Source of the DNA: Spirosoma endbachense
Lineage (GTDB): Bacteria; Bacteroidota; Bacteroidia; Cytophagales; Spirosomataceae
DNA: 64,000 nucleotides
Assembly (NCBI RefSeq): GCF_010233585.1
Contig: NZ_CP045997.1
Location: 2,270,692-2,334,691 of the forward strand
Direction of reading: 5' to 3'
In this document: piece by piece, positions 8,964-18,224 of the stretch
Layout of the letters: each line of letters starts with the position of its first letter
Numbering within the stretch: the first letter of the stretch is position 1
Made by a program: the position numbers and the translations under genes
The notes under the pieces: model-generated
What the model was told of the DNA's origin: nothing
Seen by the model: the letters and a program-made list of their open reading frames with translations, nothing else
Databases searched by the model: none

Positions 8964-9824
8964 CTAATCGGGCTTTTTTGGTCCTGCTCGACCTGCTGCT
9001 CCTGTTGGCCCACCTGGCGGAAAATTCCCAAATACATACAGCACAAACTTATTGAAGAATCCTGCATTTAGGAGCCATGAGTATCCAAAAGCAAATACGG
9101 CAATCGATTCACCGATAAAAGTGCCAATACCATTCGTTTCTCTTTCAAACCATTCCCGCTTTAATAGTATACCATAATTACCCATAACGATACCTAGTAT
9201 TGCAAGAATCATGACAATTCCGCAGCCGATATATACTGTTGTATAAAAAGTTGGATGTTGTCTAAACTCAGGAGATGGGTCCGTTTTAGGAAATCTGAAT
9301 ATTGATATTAATGCCAAAGAGAGCAAAAATACTCCGGCAGAAAAAAAGTGAGTTTTCGTCCTGATGTCATAATAGCCAGTTTTTCCAAGAAAAGTCACCG
9401 CATATTCCGGGACTCCAGATTTTGAACCTAAATCAGAAGTTGGTAATAGGACGACAAGTAAAGCACATGCACCTGCAATAGATGACAACCAAATATCCGC
9501 TGGATCCTTACCTCTATAAAGGAGTAACACTACGGCCAGTAGGCTAAGAGTGACCACAAACCAAGTGCTCATTCTCGTGTAGTAATAATGACTTATTGAC
9601 TCAAGGGGAAAATAATTTGCTGGATGATACGTATAAGCGGATAGACCTCCCCAAAGAATAAAAGGAAGTAATATGCCCAAAAGGCCAATAAGAATTTTAA
9701 GCTTATTCTGCTCAAGGGTTGTTGGTGCACCTTCACTTCCGTTTCCACCGGCTGGAGGAGGTGGTGGAGGAGGAGGGCTAAATCTGAAGGTGTTTATTAA
9801 ATTATTTAAGAGAGCCATACCCAA
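8964..9824 (-). CDS. Polytopic membrane protein with N-terminal proline run
   Basis: The protein has 286 residues. An N-terminal cytoplasmic-looking segment carries eight consecutive prolines (residues 17-24) followed by a Gly-rich stretch. About seven transmembrane helices follow (for example LKILIGLLGILLPFILWGG and WFVVTLSLLAVVLLLY). The C-terminal tail is collagen-like (GGPTGAAGRAGPKKPD). The stretch ESISHYYYTRMSTWFV before helix 2 recalls a widespread family of uncharacterised bacterial membrane proteins with S-I-S-x-Y-Y-x-T. The function is unknown. It is convergent with the tRNA pair. Confidence 0.8.
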   Translation of the reverse strand: MGMALLNNLINTFRFSPPPPPPPPAGGNGSEGAPTTLEQNKLKILIGLLGILLPFILWGGLSAYTYHPANYFPLESISHYYYTRMSTWFVVTLSLLAVVLLLYRGKDPADIWLSSIAGACALLVVLLPTSDLGSKSGVPEYAVTFLGKTGYYDIRTKTHFFSAGVFLLSLALISIFRFPKTDPSPEFRQHPTFYTTVYIGCGIVMILAILGIVMGNYGILLKREWFERETNGIGTFIGESIAVFAFGYSWLLNAGFFNKFVLYVFGNFPPGGPTGAAGRAGPKKPD

Positions 9825-10286
9825 AGAGATTAAGGATGATCATACTTATATGAAATCAACTTAAAGTTCGTTGAGTATGCACGCTAAACACCTGAAAATT
9901 AAGCGTTTCGACTTTACCTCTGTAAATATTATTAATTATTTATTGATTGGTATGTCGGACACTTTTTTGAGCCTGCTTTTACTTCCAGATTTTAAAATGA
10001 CTTATAATGTCTTAGTTCTTGATGTGTTGGACAGATTTCCTAAAATGGCGGCCGCTACTGCGGTTGTGTCAAAAACTACCTATGCTTCCTACCATTTTTG
10101 CTGGGGTCTGGGCCATGATGAAATACAACTGAAGTACTTAAGCCAGCTAGCTTAATAACTAGTTGTACACTGGCCTAAAGCACGAATTCCTAAAAGAGAA
10201 AAATATTATAAATACCGGATTTTCCCCGTTGACTTATTGCGGATTTGCTCACTAGTTGCATAAGTACCTTTCAACTGGCATGCCCC
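9825..10286. other. Intergenic region with one unsupported short frame
   Basis: A plus-strand frame (9871-10155, 94 codons, MSMHAKHLKIKRF start) is open but has no signal peptide, domain or neighbour supporting it. I leave it uncalled. The region is AT-rich and presumably holds the promoters of the divergent membrane-protein and GH13 genes. Confidence 0.4.
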
Positions 10287-12545
10287 ATGAGCTTATCGGT
10301 CACAATCCATTATAAAAATGTGCAGCAGTTTGCTGAACCTCATCTTTGGGTGTGGTACACAGGGTCAAATAGTCCTGATCAGTTTGCTCCAACAGGAATG
10401 GACAGTTTTGGCCATATCTTCACGGCTGATGTCAAACGTCCCACCTTCTTCTTTAAATTTAAAGATGGTGTCGGTACGGAAGGGCCCTGGGAGAGTGACT
10501 CATTGAGTCGCTCATTTCGACAGCTCGAAGGAGAGCCTACTGTAACCACTTTCATAACAGAGGTCTGGTGCAGAGGGGATAAAGCCTTTGTCTATCCGGT
10601 ACTTCCGCGCGAAGCTGAGTCGATTCCGGCTTCCAGCTTTTTAGCTACTGTTAAGCCCAAACCGGGCATTGCTTTTTCAGATACGGGCGGAAAGTCAGGG
10701 TTAGGAGCCACACTGCTCGTTGGAGAGGGAACCCTTTTTGGCTTTTATCATCCGAATGCAGCTCGGGTCTATGTCATGGGGAGTTTCAATGAGTGGCAAC
10801 GGCCTGGTCATGATAACCCGGATCCGAATAAATTTTGTGAGTTGCGACTTTATGAAGGCTACTTTGGGACACCGAATCTGTGGTTAGGCGTAATCCCGGA
10901 GGCCAAAGCGGGTGATGAATACAAATTCTGCGTTCAGGGAGGAGTTGCCAGCGATGAGAAGGGCCGCTTTCAGCAATACTTTTCGGATCCATATACGCGT
11001 CAGTTAGGGCCTAACTTTAGTACTAATAATAGTGTCATCGTAGACCCCACACAATTTGAGTGGACAGATGGTGATTGGGAAACACCTGACAAAGCCAACT
11101 TGATTATTTACGAATTGAGTGTATTCGGTTTTACTGAGGGAGATCCGGGCATTAACCAGCCGGGTAAATTTGCCGGAATTACGGAGCGGATTGAGGGCGG
11201 TTACTTTAATGACTTAGGCATTACGGCTCTTTCGCTAATGCCTTTGGCTGAATTCCCCACACCTCAGGGCGACCGAACACTGGGGTATAACTCTTCCCTG
11301 TTTTGCGCCGTTGAGCGAGACTTTGGTTCGCCAGATGACCTCAGGACGCTGGTTAATTCGGCTCATTCCCGTGGCCTTGCCATAATCCTTGATCAGGTGT
11401 TCAATCATACCGATAATGCGTTTAACCCATTATGGCGGATGATCCTGGAACACCCAAATGAGGAATTTGATCATGATGAGGGGGGGCTTTATTTTAACGG
11501 AAGTACACGCTGGGGAAATCGGATAGCCACCGAAAAGCTGGATGTGCAAAATTTGTTAATCGATACCTGCAAACTACTCCTAAAAGAGTATCATGTAGAC
11601 GGTTTTCGATTCGATGCGACAAATACTCAGTATATGGATCATGGATTCTTGTATCGATTAGCCCCCGAATTAACAGCCATCAAACCATCAGTGATTCTGG
11701 TCGTGGAAAATCTGCCCAACCAGAGTGATTTAAACCGGTCTGGTTTTGACGGTTTTATGCAATGGGCTGATCCCTTTCACGATAAGCTAAAGGCGCTTCT
11801 TCGCGAAGGGACATTTGACAACTCAAATTTTTATAATACCGACAAGCTTGCCGACATCTTTTTCTTCTGTAAATCCCTGTATGCGACCCACACCAATAAT
11901 GTGATCAATTACGTCGAAAGCCATGATGAAACCAGTGTGGCTTATGAAGTGAGCACAAATCCTCTCTTAAATAATTCAGCTACCAAAGACCGAAAAGGGC
12001 GGTTAGGCTTATTTGCCACTATGGTCGCTTTAGGGCAGCCCATGCTCTACATGGGTGGTGAATTTAACGTGGAGCGTGACCGCAATATTGTGAGCTTTAG
12101 CTGGCCGGCCGACGGCCCAGATAGCAATGGCTTTTTCCGCTGGGCAAGACGGCTGATTCGATTGAGAAGACGTTATCCTTCCCTTAAATTAACTGGTGAT
12201 CGGTTAACCGCAGATGGGCGATTTGGCTGGATTTTAGGGCCTTGGCTGGATAATCGTCATGGACAGAACAAACGCTTATTGGGTTGGCGGCTTCAGCCCA
12301 ACTCGTCGGCCCATGAGCGCATGGTTATCCTGCTCAATTTTGAGAATCACTCGGTTAATGTTGATATTGAGCTTGGGCGGGCGGGCCGTTGGGTCAAGCT
12401 AGCTGATCTGGACACCGTCAATGATATTTCGCCCGAGGGTACAAATTCTAGTCATGAGTCGAGCACCCTACAAAGTAACGATGGTCGTTTTCTCAATTTT
12501 AGTTTGCCTAGTTCCAGCGGCTTTATTTATAAGTGGGAGCCCTAA
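10287..12545 (+). CDS. GH13 alpha-glucan-active enzyme (branching-enzyme/amylase-like) with two carbohydrate-binding domains
   Basis: The protein has about 752 residues from the ATG at 10287; a TTG at 10245 is in frame but less likely. The N-terminal domain (VTIHYKN, HLWVWYTGS, FAPTGMDSFGHIF) resembles a pullulanase-type CBM. The second is a CBM48-like domain (FGFYHPNAARVYVMGSFNEW). The GH13 barrel follows with its four classic regions: DQVFNHTD, VDGFRFDATN (nucleophile Asp), the ENLPN acid Glu, and VESHDE. No signal peptide is seen, so it probably acts in the cytoplasm on glycogen or maltooligosaccharides. It is a stand-alone gene with no other glycogen genes nearby. The exact specificity (branching, debranching, trehalohydrolase) cannot be told by eye. 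Confidence 0.85.
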   Translation: MSLSVTIHYKNVQQFAEPHLWVWYTGSNSPDQFAPTGMDSFGHIFTADVKRPTFFFKFKDGVGTEGPWESDSLSRSFRQLEGEPTVTTFITEVWCRGDKAFVYPVLPREAESIPASSFLATVKPKPGIAFSDTGGKSGLGATLLVGEGTLFGFYHPNAARVYVMGSFNEWQRPGHDNPDPNKFCELRLYEGYFGTPNLWLGVIPEAKAGDEYKFCVQGGVASDEKGRFQQYFSDPYTRQLGPNFSTNNSVIVDPTQFEWTDGDWETPDKANLIIYELSVFGFTEGDPGINQPGKFAGITERIEGGYFNDLGITALSLMPLAEFPTPQGDRTLGYNSSLFCAVERDFGSPDDLRTLVNSAHSRGLAIILDQVFNHTDNAFNPLWRMILEHPNEEFDHDEGGLYFNGSTRWGNRIATEKLDVQNLLIDTCKLLLKEYHVDGFRFDATNTQYMDHGFLYRLAPELTAIKPSVILVVENLPNQSDLNRSGFDGFMQWADPFHDKLKALLREGTFDNSNFYNTDKLADIFFFCKSLYATHTNNVINYVESHDETSVAYEVSTNPLLNNSATKDRKGRLGLFATMVALGQPMLYMGGEFNVERDRNIVSFSWPADGPDSNGFFRWARRLIRLRRRYPSLKLTGDRLTADGRFGWILGPWLDNRHGQNKRLLGWRLQPNSSAHERMVILLNFENHSVNVDIELGRAGRWVKLADLDTVNDISPEGTNSSHESSTLQSNDGRFLNFSLPSSSGFIYKWEP

Positions 12546-12600
12546 ATGTAGTTTTTACTGCATACCGTCAGCAGAAAGTTGACAAAAGGGGAGACAAGTT

Positions 12601-12783
12601 TCAGGCGGGCAAATTATCTACACTAATTTCATAAGAAAAATTATTCTCACCGCCGGGCCCTTTAGCAGTTAAGGTAACTTTATACTTCTTTCTCTTTTTA
12701 TAATCGTTCACTGGTTCTTTTTCAGTTGGAGATTGCCCGTCGCCAAAATCCCAAGCAGAGGCATTACTATTTTCTATTAATTC
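12601..12783 (-). pseudogene. PKD-domain fragment of a lost surface protein
   Basis: On the minus strand, from just after a TAA (12784-12786) to TGA (12601-12603), the frame gives NASAWDFGDGQSPTEKEPV, Y-K-V-T-L-T-A-K-G-P-G-G and E-I-S-V-D-N-L-P-A. This is a recognisable PKD domain, with the W-D-F-G-D-G hallmark. There is no start codon and nothing upstream, so this is the 3' relic of a larger extracellular protein. Confidence 0.55.
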
Positions 12784-12806
12784 TTATTTAGAATAATTAA
12801 AGATAA
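12784..12806 (+). promoter_or_regulatory. Candidate Fur-type operator (site 1)
   Basis: The site is a 23-bp imperfect palindrome starting TTATTTAGAA and ending GATAA, 58 nt before the ATG of the 12865 receptor. It matches the sites at 20821 and 32278 at 19 of 23 positions each. Only the pattern is observed; iron/Fur control is inferred from the neighbouring genes. Confidence 0.5.
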
Positions 12807-12864
12807 TTTTTAATCCTGTATTTTTTCGTGTTGCTTTGCTCTCTGAATTCTTGACACTCAGAAA

Positions 12865-15318
12865 ATGAAGTACATACGATTAATTACATTGCTTTTTCTT
12901 TCAGCTTTATCTACTATTTCGCTGTCGCAGCAACTTGGGAGTATCCGAGGGAAAGTAATATCTGCCGACGGCGATCCCGCCGAATATGTAACGATCAGTT
13001 TGAAAAACCGTAGTCAGGGAGCCATTACCAACGCGAAGGGCGACTACATCATCAACCGGGTGAAACCCGGCTCCTATACGGTTCTGGCTTCGGCTATTGG
13101 CCTAAAAACCAGTGAAAAACAAGTGACCGTCATCGGAGACGAAGCCGTGACGCTTGATTTCGCTTTAGCCGAGAGCACTGCCCAGTTGCAGGAGGTCATT
13201 GTGAGTACCGGACGAATTAACAAATTTTCCAGAACCTCCAGTGAGTACGTCTCCAAAATGCCGCTTAAGAATCTGGAAAACCCGCAGGTGTACAATACCA
13301 TTGGCAAAGAGTTACTGACCGAACAACTGGTTTTTTCGGTCGATGATGCCATGCGTAATGCGCCGGGCGTTCAGAAGATGTGGGAAGCAACCGGTCGCGG
13401 TGGTGATGGCGGTAGCTTTTATAGCTCACGTGGGTTTATTGTGCAGAGCCAGCTTCGAAACGGCCTGGCGGGCAATGTTACCACGACAATCGACGCGGCC
13501 AATCTGGAGAAACTGGAAGTGGTCAAAGGGCCATCGGCAACGCTGTTTGGCAGTAGCTTGACTTCTTACGGGGGCTTAATTAACCGGGTAACGAAGAAGC
13601 CCTACGAGCGCTTTGGTGGTGAGGTAAGCTATTCGGCGGGTAGCTATGGGCTCCAGCGGGTGAGTGCCGACGTCAATACACCCGTCAATCCGGCAAAAAC
13701 GCTTCTATTCTGACTAAATGCGGCCTTTAATTACGAAGGTACTTTTCAGACCCAGGGTTTTAACCGAAGTGTAGCCATTGCGCCAAGTCTACTATACCGG
13801 CCTAATGATCGCCTGTCGATACTGGTTGATGCTGAAGTATTTCGGAGCAAAAACATCGGAAAACAGATTCTATTCTTTTACTTCCCGGCGGCTGCGCTGG
13901 GTGCATCCCGGGCCGATCAGCTCAAGGTGGATTACCGGAACTCCTATACCGGCGATGGGCTAACTCAGGATTCCCGAAGCGCAAATATTTTTGGACAGAT
14001 CAACTATAAAATCTCCGATAGCTTTACTTCGTCAACGAATCTGACCTCCAGTCATAGCTATTCAGAGGGATTCGGCCCTTACTTTTATCTGATCCCGGAT
14101 GCCGTAGTAACGGAGAATGCCGCCGATGCGGGTAAGGCCAACTACCTGGTCCGGGCTGATCAATCGACGGCCAATAGTAAAAACGATGTTTTTGAGGTTC
14201 AACAAAACTTCAATGGTGACTTTCTCCTGGGTACATTACGAAATCGTATTGTGTTAGGGCTGGATTTTCTGCGTATCAATGCCAATCAGAACTTCTTTGG
14301 CAGCCAGTACGATGTGGTTCCTATAAACGTCGCTGGGTATGATTACAGTAAATTCAACGGTATAAACATGAAGGCACTGTACGCAAGTGGCCCTCCACAA
14401 TTTACCTATCCGATAACGGGCATACGGAACACGTACAGTGCTTTCCTCTCGGATGTGCTTAACCTTACCGACCGGTTAAGCATACTGGCTGCACTACGCG
14501 TTGATCGCTTTCAAAACAAAGGTGGAACAGAAGGAGCAACCGTAACGGGCTATGAGCAAACGGCACTCTCGCCAAAGTTTGGTCTGGTATTTCAACCCCT
14601 TAAAGACCGGCTTTCGTTGTTTGCCAATTACCAAAACAGCTTTACGAACCGGGGTGTTTACAATGCATACGACGTAACGGCCCGCGATAGCCTTACCCTG
14701 CGATTTGCCAAGCTCGAACAGGCCAATCAGTTTGAAGCCGGTCTGAAGCTGGATGCCTTTTCGGGGAAGCTGAGCACTACTATCAGTTACTATGCCATTC
14801 GGGTGAATAACCTATTGCGCACAGATCCTAATCCATTAGCAGCTGCCAAATTTGCGCAGACACAGGATGGCGAGCAAGTGAGTAAAGGCGTTGAAGTGGA
14901 TATTATTGCCAACCCCTTCAGCGGCTTTAATGTGGTGGCTGGTTTCAGCTACAACGATTCAAAGCTGGAAAAAGCGGATGCCGATGTGAATGGTCGCCGG
15001 CCTACTACAGCTTCGTCGCCCGTGCTGGCCAACCTCTGGCTGAGTTATCGCTTACCCGATTACCTGTTGAAAGGGCTGGGCTTTGGTTTCGGTGGCAATT
15101 ATGCCAGCGACAACAAAATCCTCAACAGTATCAGCATGGGCGAATTTATACTACCCGCCTATACGGTATTGAATGCCTCCGCCTTTTACGACCGGCCGAA
15201 ATTCCGGATTTCAGCTAAGGTCGATAACCTTACCAATCAACAGTACTGGATTGGGTATACGACAGCCAATCCGCAGAAATTGAGAAGTTTGGTTGGTAGT
15301 ATCAGCTATAAATTTTAG
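12865..15318 (+). pseudogene. TonB-dependent siderophore receptor interrupted by one in-frame stop
   Basis: The gene has 817 codons. A signal peptide (cleavage near SLSQQ) is followed by a CarboxypepD_reg-like domain (IRGKVISADGDPAEYVTISL), a plug domain (DDAMRNAPGVQKM, EVVKGPSATLFG) and a 22-strand barrel ending in Phe. The frame is intact from end to end except for TGA at 13711-13713 (T-L-L-F-stop-L-N-A-A-F). The paralogue at 18225 has Arg at the matching place (V-L-F-R-V-N-A-A), so CGA to TGA is the likely change. The peptide before the stop (282 aa) covers only the plug, so no pore forms unless read-through occurs. It is followed 40 nt later by a PepSY protein in the same direction. Confidence 0.8.
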
Positions 15319-15358
15319 GACTTTAAAACCACTGGCTTTAGCAATTGGGCTTAAACCG

Positions 15359-16579
15359 ATGTCGATTATGAGCACCACAAAACAAGTGTTGGCCTGGTTT
15401 CACATTCATAAATGGACCAGCCTGATCTGTACGGCTTTCCTGCTGATGCTGTGTCTGACGGGCTTACCCTTAATCTTCCATGAAGAAATTGATGAGTTGG
15501 AAGGAAAGCCCCATCTAGCTCCTCACCTATCGGCTGGAACCCCAAAACTGCCGCTGGAACAACTGGCTCAGATCATCCGCCAACGATTTCCGAAAAAAGT
15601 AATCCGCTATACCTACTGGGACGAGCATGAACCTAACACGATGACGTTCACACTATCGGATTCGCTGACGGCCCCGGCAGATAACTATCAACTCGTCATT
15701 CTCGACGAACGGACAGGAAAGGTGCTCGAAGAACCGAATCTTCAGGAAGGTTTTATGTACGTGATGCTTCAGCTCCACGTGGACATGTTCATGGGCATTG
15801 GGGGGAAGTTATTTCTGGGGCTGATGGGCATACTGTTCGTCGTTGCAATCCTTTCCGGGCTAATGTTATACAGCCCGATTATGCGTCGGTTTAATTTTGG
15901 TATGGTCCGCACCGAGAAGTCAACCCGGCTCAAATGGCTCGACCTGCACAACCTGCTGGGGGTAGTCACCGTCGTCTGGGCGACGGTGGTCGGGCTAACG
16001 GGTGTTATCAATACTCTGTCTGAAGTGGTATTGGCACTCTGGCAGCAGGGGCAACTGGCTCAGATGGTAGCCCCTTACAAGGATGCCCGTCCGCTAACGG
16101 GAAAACTTAGCCCGCTTGATCAGGCCATGAAAGTGGCCAGTGGAGCTGCTCCCGACATGAATCCATCGTTTGTTGCCTTTCCAGGTACGCCGTATTCCAG
16201 CCAGCACCACTATGCCGTTTTCATGCGTGGCGATACACCCTTAACGGAGCGGCTATTAAAACCTGCTCTTATTGACGCCAAAACCGGGAAATTAACCGAT
16301 ATGCGTTCTATGCCCTGGTACGTAAATGCTTTATTCGTGTCGGAACCGTTGCATTTTGGCGACTATGGCGGGTTGCCCCTGAAAATCATCTGGGCATTAT
16401 TTGACATCATTACCATTGTTGTCCTCATTAGTGGCCTATACTTATGGTTTGCCCGGCATAAAGCCACCAGAGCGCAGATTGTCCGAACAGGTAAAACAAA
16501 GGGAGACAAAACCAGCCAACAAGTTGAAGAGGCCGAAATATTAACGCTTAGCCTACGGGAAGAGGAACAACATGACTAA
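15359..16579 (+). CDS. PepSY-associated transmembrane protein (siderophore/iron-uptake associated)
   Basis: The protein has about 406 residues from the ATG at 15359 (MSIMSTTKQ); a second ATG lies at 15368. The four membrane helices (for example WTSLICTAFLLMLCLTGL near the N-terminus and ALFDIITIVVLISGLYLWF near the C-terminus) and the extracytoplasmic loops fit the PepSY_TM family. Some members of this family act as inner-membrane ferric-siderophore reductases. It follows the receptor gene directly and overlaps the next small gene by 8 nt, so the three form an operon. Confidence 0.85.
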   Translation: MSIMSTTKQVLAWFHIHKWTSLICTAFLLMLCLTGLPLIFHEEIDELEGKPHLAPHLSAGTPKLPLEQLAQIIRQRFPKKVIRYTYWDEHEPNTMTFTLSDSLTAPADNYQLVILDERTGKVLEEPNLQEGFMYVMLQLHVDMFMGIGGKLFLGLMGILFVVAILSGLMLYSPIMRRFNFGMVRTEKSTRLKWLDLHNLLGVVTVVWATVVGLTGVINTLSEVVLALWQQGQLAQMVAPYKDARPLTGKLSPLDQAMKVASGAAPDMNPSFVAFPGTPYSSQHHYAVFMRGDTPLTERLLKPALIDAKTGKLTDMRSMPWYVNALFVSEPLHFGDYGGLPLKIIWALFDIITIVVLISGLYLWFARHKATRAQIVRTGKTKGDKTSQQVEEAEILTLSLREEEQHD

Positions 16580-16769
16580 TCGGTTCTGGCACATCTGGAC
16601 AATACCTCTTTTGCTGGGGATTATTAGCCTTGGAGGGCTTATATCAGCACTGGTCGGCGATACAATTTGGGATGTCCTTTCCTGGCTTACACTAAGTATT
16701 CCACTACTGGTCATTGCCCGATTTTGGCTGAAGCCACAGGGAAGCAAGAAATCCACCTCCCTAAAATGA
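16572..16769 (+). CDS. Small two-helix membrane protein in the PepSY operon
   Basis: The protein has 65 residues with two hydrophobic helices (IWTIPLLLGIISLGGLISAL and VLSWLTLSIPLLVIARFWL) and a basic tail. Its ATG lies inside the last codons of the PepSY gene (ATGACTAA overlap), indicating translational coupling. Small proteins of this type often trail PepSY genes in Bacteroidetes. A subunit or chaperone role is inferred only from position. Confidence 0.75.
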   Translation: MTNRFWHIWTIPLLLGIISLGGLISALVGDTIWDVLSWLTLSIPLLVIARFWLKPQGSKKSTSLK

Positions 16770-16787
16770 CTTTGTCATTTTAGGGAG
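16757..16787 (+). terminator. Hairpin overlapping the end of the small membrane-protein gene
   Basis: The 14-bp arm 16757-16770 pairs perfectly with 16774-16787 around a TTT loop. The stop codon of the upstream gene (16767-16769) lies inside the left arm. A rho-independent-type ending of the plus-strand operon is likely, and the hairpin is symmetric enough to work both ways. Confidence 0.7.
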
Positions 16788-16912
16788 CCAACGAATTCCA
16801 ATTTACAGATCTCTTTATGGTTCTTTCCTTCGCGAACTGTAATCTGATTAATTTTTTCAATGACTATCCGCTACTTACGAGTCAAACCTGGGTGGGATGA
16901 TTTGCCTCAAGC

Positions 16913-18145
16913 CTACTGCCGTAGGTACACATTGGCCTCTTTTCCGGAAGATTTGGGAGTCTTTTTTGATTTCTTTCCCCGGAACCACCAGATAATAAAG
17001 CCGGTCACCGGTAAACTGGCACCGATCAAACTGACGAAAAATGCCAGAATTCGCGTGGGTAAACCCCAAATCTGGCCAACGTGAATATCAAAATTCATCC
17101 GGTAAAGCTTTTCCCCAGCAGATAGTTCTTCATACCGTCGTGATTCATCCGATGGTAATTCTTTTAGGGTCTTCTGATCAAAAAAGCGGGTGAACGTTTT
17201 ATAAATGGTGCCGTCTTCCGGATTAATAGTCACCTCGAAAGGGTCTTTGGCCTCTTCAGGAAAGGATAGGCTCAACCGACCGAAATTGCCCGGATGCTCC
17301 CGGCGAATCAATTGCCATAGTATATCTTCCGGTTGCGAATACGTGCGAGTGGTTATGGTGGTGTCGGAGAAGGGGTGTTCGTCCGATAGACCATGATGAC
17401 CGGTCTGGGTTTTGCCCGTTAACAACCAATAGTACCCGTTGTCGAACCAGCTAAAACTATAGACAATCCCCGAAATCGTTAAGGCCAGGCAGACCAGCAA
17501 CGCATAGAATCCCAGTACGTTATGTAAGTCCAGATTAACCCGCTTCCAGTTCGCCTTCCAGTTGATGGTAAAGCTTTTTTCGCGGGTCGATTTCGTCCAT
17601 TTTTTCGGATACCACCAAATGAGCCCCGTAATCATCAGAATGACAAAAATGATACACGCACTTCCAACGATCGGGCTGCCGATTTTTGGCGGCAGGAAGA
17701 AGAAGCGATGCCCGCTTCGGGCAAAAATGAAAAATGCTTCGGCTTTCGAGGGCCCTTTCTTATGGTGAATTATTTCACCCGTATACGGATTCAAGAAAAT
17801 GGAATAGAATTTACCTTCGGCGGGTTTGTAGCTGGCGAAAGCTGATTTATTCGGCCCTCCGTATGTAATACCCATCAGCGTAACGGACTTTCCTTCGGCT
17901 TTTTGCGCAAATGTCTGGGCTTTTTTTAGCAATAGGGAGGGGGCCAGAAACGGACGATTTTGAGGCTCAACCCGCTGATACGTTTCCGTAAAATACCAGA
18001 CTTCGTATCGAAACACCCAAAAACAGGCGCTCAGACATACCACAAAGACGACGATGCCCGACGCTAGCCCCAGCCATAAATGGAGCCATTCGTTAATCCG
18101 CCTAAAAAGAGAACGTTTTGGTTTTTCCGTCGATTGCCGGGCCAT
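16913..18145 (-). CDS. PepSY-domain inner-membrane protein
   Basis: The protein has 410 residues. The N-terminus is basic (KPKRSLFRRINEWLHLWLG), with a first helix (ASGIVVFVVCLSACFWVF), a PepSY loop, three further helices and a Lys-rich C-terminus. The motif LHLWLGLASGIVVF recurs in the PepSY protein at 23512, so the two are paralogues. It lies downstream of the siderophore receptor at 18225 on the same strand and probably reduces or transports the imported ferric-siderophore. That role is inferred from the family. Confidence 0.85.
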   Translation of the reverse strand: MARQSTEKPKRSLFRRINEWLHLWLGLASGIVVFVVCLSACFWVFRYEVWYFTETYQRVEPQNRPFLAPSLLLKKAQTFAQKAEGKSVTLMGITYGGPNKSAFASYKPAEGKFYSIFLNPYTGEIIHHKKGPSKAEAFFIFARSGHRFFFLPPKIGSPIVGSACIIFVILMITGLIWWYPKKWTKSTREKSFTINWKANWKRVNLDLHNVLGFYALLVCLALTISGIVYSFSWFDNGYYWLLTGKTQTGHHGLSDEHPFSDTTITTRTYSQPEDILWQLIRREHPGNFGRLSLSFPEEAKDPFEVTINPEDGTIYKTFTRFFDQKTLKELPSDESRRYEELSAGEKLYRMNFDIHVGQIWGLPTRILAFFVSLIGASLPVTGFIIWWFRGKKSKKTPKSSGKEANVYLRQ

Positions 18146-18178
18146 AACTACTAAGAGGTTGGAGGTTTTCGATGGAGA

Positions 18179-18211
18179 TTCGTAGATCGACGCTCAATGT
18201 CGATCTACGAA
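18179..18211 (-). repeat. 13-bp hairpin between receptor and PepSY gene
   Basis: TTCGTAGATCGAC (18179-18191) and its exact complement (18199-18211) flank a 7-nt loop. The hairpin sits in the 79-nt gap between two co-directional genes, so it may tune the receptor-to-PepSY expression ratio or stabilise the receptor mRNA. Confidence 0.55.
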
Positions 18212-18224
18212 CCTCCATCAGATG

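Noticed and set aside
9871..10155. Plus-strand frame of 94 codons before the GH13 gene
   Set aside because: No recognisable features, and the composition does not look like the adjacent real genes. Kept only as an intergenic note.
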